From Dehalococcoidia bacterium (GTDB lineage: Bacteria; Chloroflexota; Dehalococcoidia; UBA6926), in assembly GCA_030754805.1 (NCBI GenBank), contig JASLZO010000075.1, positions 1 to 6,256 of the forward strand: a stretch of DNA of 6,256 nucleotides, written 5' to 3'. Below the pieces are notes generated by a model, which saw nothing but the letters and a program-made list of their open reading frames with translations, did not search any database and was not told the DNA's origin. Below are positions 1 to 5,005 of this stretch, in pieces. Both the position numbers and the translations under genes were made by a program. The first letter of the stretch is position 1. Every line of letters begins with the position of its first letter.

Positions 1-2
1 TC

Positions 3-134
3 CGCCGTTCCGGCTTGCACGTGTCCGTGGGCCTTTACGGGGGGAAGTGGCCGCTATCGCTGCCGCTCTTACCACTTCGAAATCTCATCCTCCAAGGCTC
101 TTACGTTGGATCATTGGATGAACTCACGGAGCTG
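3..134 (+). pseudogene. Alcohol dehydrogenase (MDR/zinc type) C-terminal fragment fused in frame to gyrA
   Basis: These ~44 codons do not resemble the GyrA tower or coiled-coil region that should precede codon 135. They read like the late Rossmann part of zinc-type medium-chain alcohol dehydrogenases: a strand and turn SVGLYGG, then LSLPLLPLRNL, then QGSYVGSLDEL. In the family these follow the NAD-binding GxGGxG region and precede a helix usually read as ELxxLARxGK. Here the match stops at ELTEL (nt 120-134) and GyrA sequence starts immediately, so the ADH C-terminus is missing. Nucleotides 129-134 (GAGCTG) would encode the Glu-Leu expected in both parents, which makes this the likely junction. 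GC content (about 58% by hand count) does not differ visibly from the GyrA part. The family call is from memory of conserved motifs, without alignment. Confidence 0.68.
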
Positions 135-1250
135 AGAGCACGGATCGCGGATCTCGAAGATCTTCTAGCGACGCCGACCCGCATCACGGGCACCGTGCGC
201 GAGGAAACAGAAGAGATCAAGGAAAGATACGGCGACGACCGACGCACCGAGATCATCGAGGGCGAGTTGGAGCAGGTCCGACGTGAGGACCTGATCCCGC
301 ACCAGGAAGTCGTGGTAACGCTGAGCGAACGCGGCTACATCAAGCGCGTCGCCTCCCAGACTTTCCGGACTCAGCACCGTGGTGGCCGCGGCGTGACCGG
401 AATGCCGACCCGCGATGAGGATTCGGTCCGCCAACTCTTGGTCTGCGATACCCATGACACGCTGCTGTTCTTCACGAACCGCGGCCGTGTTTGGACCAAG
501 CGATGCTTCGAGCTTCCCGCGGAGTCATCCCGCACGGCGCGTGGTATCCACCTGCAGAACGTGACCGGTGCGCTCGACGAGAAGGAGCGCGTCACGACGG
601 TGATCGCAGCAGATGACCTTTCTGAGGGCGACTACCTGGTCTTCGCGACTCGGCTCGGAGGGGCGAAACGGACCCCATTGAAGAACTTCACTTCGATCCG
701 GAGCAATGGCATCAAGGCAATGAAACTGAAGGACGGGGACGAACTGGTTTCGGTGGTCACGGCGGATGATGGCGCAGACGTCATCCTGGTCACCGAGAAG
801 GGGAAGGCCATCCGATTCGAGACGACGAAGCTGACCTCCCATTCGCGGACGGCAGGCGGAGTTCGCGGGATCAAGCTGCTGAACGACGACCACGTCGTCG
901 GTGCGGAGATCGTCAAACCCGAGAAGCAGCTATTCGTGATCACCGAGAACGGCTACGGGAAACGAACGCCTTCCGAGTCCTATCCGACGAAGGGTCGCGC
1001 TGGACAGGGCGTTATCACGTTGAAGGCGGGTTCTCGTCTGACCGGACTGGTCGTTGGGATCGCGGTGGTCGATCCCGAGCAGGAACTCATGCTGATATCC
1101 AAGAATGGTGTCGTGAACAGGACCACCTTGAAGGAGATCCGTGCCGTTGGGCGGAGCACTCAGGGTGTGATCGTGATGCGCCTCGAGTCCGGTGACAAGG
1201 TTGCGGCTCTCGCGGCATTCGACAAGAGCGAGAAACCGGACGCGACGTAG
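3..1250 (+). CDS. gyrA: DNA gyrase subunit A, C-terminal part (5'-partial, chimeric N-terminus)
   Basis: GyrA is the breakage-reunion subunit of gyrase, the cytoplasmic type II topoisomerase that introduces negative supercoils. From about codon 41 after the TTG at 15 (nt 135) the frame follows the GyrA family: the end of the coiled-coil region (RARIADLEDLL, then EEIKERYGDDRRTEI at 66-80), then six repeats of the DNA-wrapping beta-pinwheel at about 97-402. Blade signatures are YIKR (108-111), a GRVW strand (157-160), AKRTPL (217-222), KAIRF (264-268), YGKRTP (314-319) and VNRTTL (367-372). The GyrA box (QHRGGRG, 120-126) in blade 1 separates it from ParC. The catalytic domains with the active-site Tyr, normally ~450-500 residues upstream, are absent; alcohol-dehydrogenase-like sequence stands in their place. 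The frame is open to the left edge, so the TTG at 15 is probably not a true start. There is no acidic C-terminal tail. The identity of the GyrA part is very secure; the integrity of the gene is not. Confidence 0.93.
   Translation, partial: RRSGLHVSVGLYGGKWPLSLPLLPLRNLILQGSYVGSLDELTELRARIADLEDLLATPTRITGTVREETEEIKERYGDDRRTEIIEGELEQVRREDLIPHQEVVVTLSERGYIKRVASQTFRTQHRGGRGVTGMPTRDEDSVRQLLVCDTHDTLLFFTNRGRVWTKRCFELPAESSRTARGIHLQNVTGALDEKERVTTVIAADDLSEGDYLVFATRLGGAKRTPLKNFTSIRSNGIKAMKLKDGDELVSVVTADDGADVILVTEKGKAIRFETTKLTSHSRTAGGVRGIKLLNDDHVVGAEIVKPEKQLFVITENGYGKRTPSESYPTKGRAGQGVITLKAGSRLTGLVVGIAVVDPEQELMLISKNGVVNRTTLKEIRAVGRSTQGVIVMRLESGDKVAALAAFDKSEKPDAT
372..392 (+). other. GyrA-box coding segment (QHRGGRG)
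   Basis: This is the seven-residue GyrA box in the first pinwheel blade, needed in characterised gyrases for DNA wrapping and negative supercoiling. The usual form is Q-R/K-R-G-G-R/K-G; here the second residue is His rather than Arg or Lys. The other six residues are canonical. Its presence supports GyrA over ParC. Confidence 0.8.
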
Positions 1251-1274
1251 CGGTTCCTACCTGACGAGATCTGG

Positions 1275-1664
1275 TTATGGAGCCTCGACAGCGGCGCGAT
1301 CGGCGGGCAATAGCCATGCGTGCAGTGCGCAGGCGCGCGCGTGGGCTCGGTGTAACGAACCCAGTCGGGCCATCAAATGCTGGGCGTCGGGCCATTCCCC
1401 CATGGGGAGGTCGCGTCGGAACGGTCCCGTGGTGACGTGAAGTGGGATCCCGGCGTCCGCGGCACCTCGATCGAGTGGCGCGACGAGTAACGGGTCGGAC
1501 CGCAGTGCTTCGGCCGCTCCATCTAACTCCTGGGCCATCTGATCAACCTCCGCTTGTGCGCGGCGGTAAGTGGCGAGCGCGTCTTCGTATACCCCGCGGG
1601 CGTCTTCGATCGGGCCGAACTCAAGAGGTCGGGCTAGGGACCTTTGGCTGCGGTTCATCATCAT
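1275..1664 (-). CDS. Hypothetical protein, 129 aa, helical
   Basis: I do not recognise this protein. It has no signal peptide or membrane segment and looks cytoplasmic. Residues 18-56 are Ala/Glu/Gln-rich with regular hydrophobic spacing (VYEDALATYRRAQAEVDQ), suggesting a long amphipathic helix or short coiled coil. A middle stretch at 57-90 is richer in Pro and Gly, followed by helices at about 92-119 with several His (H97, H105, H108, H115). No metal-binding or catalytic pattern is evident. The composition is balanced, unlike the Arg/Ser-rich shadow frames on the other strand, which supports real coding. The start at 1664 is the first of three consecutive ATGs and has AAGGAG 9 nt upstream (1674-1679). 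It is convergent with gyrA (stops 24 nt apart) and divergent from the small membrane protein. There is no basis for a function. Confidence 0.72.
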   Translation of the reverse strand: MMMNRSQRSLARPLEFGPIEDARGVYEDALATYRRAQAEVDQMAQELDGAAEALRSDPLLVAPLDRGAADAGIPLHVTTGPFRRDLPMGEWPDAQHLMARLGSLHRAHARACALHAWLLPADRAAVEAP

Positions 1665-1673
1665 TCGATGGAA

Positions 1674-1679
1674 CTCCTT
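1674..1679 (-). promoter_or_regulatory. Ribosome binding site of the 129-aa gene
   Basis: On the minus strand this reads AAGGAG, 9 nt before the first ATG at 1664. The second and third ATGs would lie 12 and 15 nt away, so the first is the best start. It is one of the clearest Shine-Dalgarno matches in the window. Confidence 0.6.
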
Positions 1680-1683
1680 CGGT

Positions 1684-1689
1684 GGGAGG
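1684..1689 (+). promoter_or_regulatory. Candidate ribosome binding site of the small membrane protein
   Basis: GGGAGG lies 11 nt before the ATG at 1702, slightly long but usable. The competing ATG at 1753 has only a weak AGG-type match (CAGGT) at about 15 nt. This favours 1702, although it leaves only 37 nt between the two divergent starts. Confidence 0.4.
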
Positions 1690-1701
1690 TTCGCAGACAG
1701 T

Positions 1702-2043
1702 ATGGCCGACGGACGGTCACTACAGGGATCGACAGGTAGTTACCACATCGCGATGGAGGGCAGGGAGGACATCCGCGCGGCCGTCGGTGTGATCGCGTTT
1801 CTGCTGACCGTGAAGGTCATCCTAGGAATAGCCCTGCTGTTTTCTTTCCCCATCGACGAAACGGCTTCTCTGTATGAGGTGCTTCACCTGAGCGTCCTTT
1901 TCGGGGTGGTCCCGCTCGCCATCACCTTCGGAGCGACGGCCCTCTTCTGGTGGCGGATACTCCGGCTCAGGTCGCGTCGGCGTTATCTCCAGTGGCTCGA
2001 ATGGAACGTCGAGCCGGAAGAGAGGCCCGGCGCAACGGTCTAG
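1702..2043 (+). CDS. Small membrane protein with two transmembrane segments (hypothetical)
   Basis: From the ATG at 1702 the product has 113 residues. It has a polar N-terminus (1-25), a hydrophobic segment at about 27-48 (VIAFLLTVKVILGIALLF), a short acidic loop at 50-58, and a second hydrophobic segment at about 61-85 that ends in aromatic residues (FWWR). A basic stretch follows (RLRSRRR, 88-94), then an acidic tail. By the positive-inside rule both ends are probably cytoplasmic. I recognise no family. The start is uncertain: an in-frame ATG at 1753 would give 96 residues and still keep both segments. The frame is open upstream, so stops do not decide. Its stop is 8 nt from the modC stop on the opposite strand. 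Clear membrane topology and membrane-type residue use make real coding likely. Confidence 0.68.
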   Translation: MADGRSLQGSTGSYHIAMEGREDIRAAVGVIAFLLTVKVILGIALLFSFPIDETASLYEVLHLSVLFGVVPLAITFGATALFWWRILRLRSRRRYLQWLEWNVEPEERPGATV

Positions 2044-2070
2044 GAGCTTCGTTAATTACCGTTCGGGTCT
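2023..2070. terminator. Candidate interrupted hairpin between convergent genes
   Basis: AGGCCCG (2023-2029) can pair with CGGGTCT (2064-2070, one G-U), and AACGGT (2034-2039) with ACCGTT (2058-2063). A four-base bulge (2030-2033) and an 18-nt loop interrupt the structure. It spans the stops of both the small membrane protein and modC, where a bidirectional terminator would be useful. No T-run follows on either strand, so it is not a standard intrinsic terminator and may be chance. Confidence 0.25.
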
Positions 2071-3161
2071 GCCTCCAATACATAACAACTCGAGGCCTTG
2101 AGGACCGCCCAAGCGGTCGCCCCAGGGCGGAGAGAAAGGGCATCCACCGCCACGCGGGTTACATGCGCGACGATCCGGATGCCGCCGCAGTCGAGCGATA
2201 CGTCGAAACCAGGCGCACGAGGCTCGACCGAATGTACCGAGCCTTCGAGGAGGTTCCGAGCGGAGAGACCTGCCGGTTCATCACGGGCGAGGATCACGTC
2301 GACGGCCCGTATCCCGACCGTGACCTCGTCTCCGGGACGGGCGTCCGTGGCCGCGGGCACGGAAAGTTGGACCGTGGCCGTCTGGTCCGTACACACCATC
2401 GTTCCTTCCACCGGCTGGATGCTGACGACATGCAGTCGGAAGAGGTTCTCGACTCCTGACAGGCGTGCTATCCGTTCCTGGGCCGGCTGAACGATGAGGT
2501 CGAAAGGATCTCCAGAGGCGATGACGTGCCCGTCATCGATGATGTGGACGCGATCGGCAAGCGCTAGGGCCTCCTCCGCATCGTGCGTCACGAGAAGCAC
2601 GGGCACTGTGGACGAGCGGAGAACGAGGCGGATCTCTCGCCGGACCGTTCTCCTCAGGTCCTCATCAAGTGCTGCGAATGGCTCGTCCAGAAGCAAAACG
2701 TCCGGCGCCGAAGCCAGGGCTCGAGCCAGAGCCGTTCGTTGTCGCTGACCGCCGGACAGAGAATTCGGTCTCCTGTCCTCGAGCCCCTGGAGCCCTAGCG
2801 TTTCCACGATCTCGCGGACGCGAGAGAGACGGGCTTCGCGGTCGGGCCCTCGGCGAGGGATCCCGTACTCGACGTTGCCGATGATCGAGAGATGAGGAAA
2901 GAGACCGTAGTCCTGCGGCAGGTACCCGACCCGCCGACGGTGCGGAGGCACCCATTCGCCGCGCTCGGAGTCGTAAACGACGCGGCCGCCGACCTCCACC
3001 CGACCTTCATCCGGCCGCACGAGACCCGCTATGGTACGGAGCGTCATGGATTTCCCGGCGCCCGAACGCCCGAAGAGCACGGTTACGGACCCGGCAGGTG
3101 CATCCCAGGACGTATCGAGTTCGAACTCGCCGACACGATGTCGCGCCCATCCGTTAGTCAC
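2052..3161 (-). CDS. modC: Molybdate ABC transporter ATP-binding protein ModC
   Basis: This is the ATPase of the molybdate (or tungstate) importer, acting on the cytoplasmic face of the ModB dimer. Its 369 residues match family length. The N-terminal ABC domain (1-~230) has Walker A GRSGAGKS (31-38), Q-loop Gln83 in LPQDYGLFPH, signature LSGGQ (135-139), Walker B VLLLDE (155-160; Asp159 and Glu160), the D-loop after FAALD and switch His193 in THDAEE. All key residues are present. The C-terminal part (~232-365) resembles E. coli ModC, with the IRAVDVILA strand region leading into a TOBE/Mop domain (SARNLLEGSV from 300, then VTRVAVDALSLRPG). In the family this domain binds oxyanion and regulates transport. 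The start is GTG at 3161, inside the 4-nt GTGA overlap with the modB stop. No strong Shine-Dalgarno is visible, so translation is probably coupled. A sulfate or iron ATPase is unlikely given the TOBE type and neighbours. Confidence 0.93.
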   Translation of the reverse strand: MTNGWARHRVGEFELDTSWDAPAGSVTVLFGRSGAGKSMTLRTIAGLVRPDEGRVEVGGRVVYDSERGEWVPPHRRRVGYLPQDYGLFPHLSIIGNVEYGIPRRGPDREARLSRVREIVETLGLQGLEDRRPNSLSGGQRQRTALARALASAPDVLLLDEPFAALDEDLRRTVRREIRLVLRSSTVPVLLVTHDAEEALALADRVHIIDDGHVIASGDPFDLIVQPAQERIARLSGVENLFRLHVVSIQPVEGTMVCTDQTATVQLSVPAATDARPGDEVTVGIRAVDVILARDEPAGLSARNLLEGSVHSVEPRAPGFDVSLDCGGIRIVAHVTRVAVDALSLRPGATAWAVLKASSCYVLEADPNGN

Positions 3162-3997
3162 GGTCCGACACCCGGCGGTCCGTTGAACCTGGCCCGGGCC
3201 ACCAATCCGAGGATTACGAGTACGAACGCGGATGCTACGAGAAGCATGAGACCGAGACCGAGGGCGGCCGCGACATCACTTTCCATCGCTGTGAGGATCG
3301 CCAATGGCATCGTCTGTGTCCGGTCGAGGAAGTTCCCAGCGAACATGATCGTGGCGCCGAACTCCGAGAGGGCCCTCGCCCATGAAAGCGCGAGGCCCCC
3401 GGCCAGCGCTGGCCAAGACAAAGGGAGCGTGAGGCGCCAGAACGTCGTCCACGGGGAGTGGCCGAGCGTCTGTGAAATCTCTTCGAGTTCGGTGTCTACT
3501 GACTGGAACCCGATCTTCGCCGCGCGGATGAAGAACGGCGCGGCCACGAACACCTGGGCGAACACGACCGCAGCGGTAGTGAACGGGAGGGAAAGGCCGA
3601 CCGCCTCTAGGGGACCTCCAAGCAGGCCGCGCCGCCCGAAAGCCATCAACATCGCGACGCCGGCGACGACCGGCGGTAAGACGAGCGGCATTTCAATGAG
3701 CAGATCGACCGTTCGTAGCACTCTGGTCGTTCGGCGCGCAAGGAGGTAGGCGACCGGAGTCCCGACGAGGACGATAACGACCACGCTTGCGATGCTCGTC
3801 AATAAAGAGAGGCGCAGGGCCCTCATGGCGATCGGGGTCGTCAGGCTCGAGGGGAATCCGTCAGCGAGAACGGCTCGGATGACGAGCGCCAACAGCGGCA
3901 ACCCGATGAACGCGACGTAGACCGCCGTGACCATGGCCCCGGCAGGAAGCCAGAGGCTCCTTGGGGTGTGACGTGTTCTGGCGGCCGACGCGGTCAA
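3158..3997 (-). CDS. modB: Molybdate ABC transporter permease ModB
   Basis: This is the inner-membrane permease that would dimerise to form the molybdate channel. The 279 residues carry about six hydrophobic segments: ~15-42, 60-84, 97-119, 139-156, 195-211 and 246-266. The cytoplasmic EAA loop that docks on ModC is at 171-200 (EEISQTLGHSPWTTFWRLTL, with Gly179 at the conserved position). The MPLVLPPVVAG motif at 103-113 and ARALSEFGATIMFAGN at 207-222 are typical of ModB/CysT-type permeases. The start is a TTG at 3997, chosen because GGAG (4007-4010) lies 9 nt upstream. The next ATG, at codon 22, would remove part of the first membrane segment. The gene follows modA after 94 nt and overlaps modC by 4 nt. 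The sulfate permease CysT/CysW is the nearest alternative, but ModA next door settles it. Confidence 0.92.
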   Translation of the reverse strand: MTASAARTRHTPRSLWLPAGAMVTAVYVAFIGLPLLALVIRAVLADGFPSSLTTPIAMRALRLSLLTSIASVVVIVLVGTPVAYLLARRTTRVLRTVDLLIEMPLVLPPVVAGVAMLMAFGRRGLLGGPLEAVGLSLPFTTAAVVFAQVFVAAPFFIRAAKIGFQSVDTELEEISQTLGHSPWTTFWRLTLPLSWPALAGGLALSWARALSEFGATIMFAGNFLDRTQTMPLAILTAMESDVAAALGLGLMLLVASAFVLVILGLVARARFNGPPGVGP

Positions 3998-4091
3998 GAC
4001 AGAGAACTCCGCGGGTACGGGTATAGCACGGCTTCAAGGATGGCACAGTGGCGACCGACGGAAGGCCGAGCCAGGAGGTCCCGCGGGAATC
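3998..4091 (-). other. 94-nt modA-modB intergenic gap with a 10-bp palindrome
   Basis: The gap holds the modB ribosome binding site and a perfect palindrome TCCCGCGGGA (4079-4088) just after the modA stop. A TATACC hexamer at about 4020-4025 on the minus strand resembles a -10 box, but I see no matching -35 at 16-18 nt. The gap is longer than the modB-modC overlap, so some independent control of modB is possible. No small ORF with a convincing start is visible. Confidence 0.3.
4007..4010 (-). promoter_or_regulatory. Ribosome binding site deciding the TTG start of modB
   Basis: On the minus strand this reads GGAG, 9 nt before the TTG at 3997-3995. It lies in the modA-modB gap and supports an initiation codon that would otherwise look doubtful. 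Confidence 0.5.
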
Positions 4092-4988
4092 CTACCTGCT
4101 GGGCCCTCCCATAGGGACTGCAGGGCCGAACCCCGCCTGAGTGAGGATGGTGGTGCCTTCGGCGGACGTGGCGAATTCGATGAACATAGCGGCGAGGTCA
4201 CGCTGGTCGGAATCGTTGACCATCCCGACGAGCAGATGGGTTGTGACGTTCTGCGCAACCGGGACCGCTAGGACTCCGACACGGTTTCCATTGGCCAATC
4301 GTGTGGCATCCGTTGCATAAACAAATCCGACGTCCGCTTCTCCAAGGACGACTTTCGCCAGGACCTCTCGCACGTTCATCTCTCGCGAGACCACGTTCGA
4401 GAGGACGCTCGATTGGAATCCAGGTTCCCCGCCGACCGCCCGAGCGGTACCCATTTTCGCGAGCAGTTCCAGCGTGTAGGCACCTGCCGGTACCTGGTCT
4501 GAGGCGAGAACGACTTTCACACCCGGATTTCCGATGTCAACGAGGCTTTTCACGACCGCTCCATTGGCGGGGACGACGATCGCCATGGAATTAGACGCGA
4601 AGACCTTAACCGTGGAGTCAACGACTCCGGCATCCACCGCGAGCCTCATCTGGATTGAGTCGGCTGCGGCATAGACATCGGCCGGCGCCCCGAATTCGAG
4701 TTGAGACCGAAGCGTCGCACTCCCCGAGAAGTTGAAGATGATCCGGACTTCTGGATGTTCGTCCTCGAACGCGTCAGCGATCGCCGGGAAGGCGTCGGTT
4801 AGTGACGAGGCCGCATACACAACGAGTTCCGTTCGGCCCGCCGCGCTACGAGATGTGCAGCCCGTGAGAGCCGCGAGGGTCACGACGGTCGCGAGGAAGA
4901 GAAACAGCAACGATCGCGTACGACAAGGGGCTGATGCGATTCGCGTGCTAGAGTCCGGTGGCGTTTTCAACTGGTCCCAATTTCGCAT
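4092..4988 (-). CDS. modA: Molybdate ABC transporter substrate-binding lipoprotein ModA
   Basis: This is the extracytoplasmic molybdate/tungstate receptor that delivers the anion to ModBC. The 298 residues include a lipoprotein signal: Arg23 and Arg25, a hydrophobic run 27-40, and lipobox LTGC with Cys44 as the lipidated residue. The mature part follows ModA: LVVYAASSLTDAF (55-67), FSGSATL (87-93), GAPADVYAAAD (100-110), VPAGAYTLELL (167-177), MNVREVL (204-210) and GFVYATDATR (221-230). Comparison with E. coli ModA places its ligand residues (Ser12, Ser39, Ala125, Val152, Tyr170) at Ser62, Ser90, Ala168, Val206 and Tyr224, all conserved. The 22-residue stretch before the charged signal region is unusually long and the ATG at 4988 has no visible Shine-Dalgarno. 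A TTG at 4970 (codon 7) is the only early alternative I see. It is the first gene of a modABC operon. Function is secure; the start is less so. Confidence 0.92.
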   Translation of the reverse strand: MRNWDQLKTPPDSSTRIASAPCRTRSLLFLFLATVVTLAALTGCTSRSAAGRTELVVYAASSLTDAFPAIADAFEDEHPEVRIIFNFSGSATLRSQLEFGAPADVYAAADSIQMRLAVDAGVVDSTVKVFASNSMAIVVPANGAVVKSLVDIGNPGVKVVLASDQVPAGAYTLELLAKMGTARAVGGEPGFQSSVLSNVVSREMNVREVLAKVVLGEADVGFVYATDATRLANGNRVGVLAVPVAQNVTTHLLVGMVNDSDQRDLAAMFIEFATSAEGTTILTQAGFGPAVPMGGPSR

Positions 4989-4995
4989 GAGAGTA

Positions 4996-4999
4996 GAGG
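4996..4999 (+). promoter_or_regulatory. Weak ribosome binding site of the glcD-like gene
   Basis: GAGG lies 6 nt before the ATG at 5006. An in-frame TAG at 4994-4996 rules out any earlier start, so the ATG is the first possible initiation codon. The whole gap to the modA start is only 17 nt; no -10/-35 pair fits inside it, so any promoter must overlap one of the coding regions. Confidence 0.45.
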
Positions 5000-5005
5000 C
5001 GGCCG

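Noticed and set aside
15..17. TTG at 15 as the true start of the gyrA frame
   Set aside because: The frame is open to the left edge and the dehydrogenase-like match extends to the left of this codon. The site is simply the first start-like codon in the window.
1247..1260. Possible small hairpin (GTAG...CTAC) at the end of gyrA as a terminator
   Set aside because: The stem has only four base pairs, with no T-run, and does not extend in either direction.
1442..1792. Plus-strand open frame across the 129-aa gene and the divergent start region
   Set aside because: The product is Arg/Gly/Ser-rich, without hydrophobic core or motif. It conflicts with the better-supported minus-strand gene and with the membrane protein frame.
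2892..3749. Long plus-strand open frame (285 codons) antisense to modB and modC
   Set aside because: It lies wholly opposite two genes with full catalytic and EAA motifs. Its translation is rich in Arg, Pro, Ser and Thr with no domain, as expected of a high-GC shadow frame.
4989..5005. Molybdenum-cofactor riboswitch or ModE operator upstream of modA
   Set aside because: Only 17 nt separate modA from the divergent gene, too short for a riboswitch, and I see no ModE-like palindrome there or in the adjoining codons.
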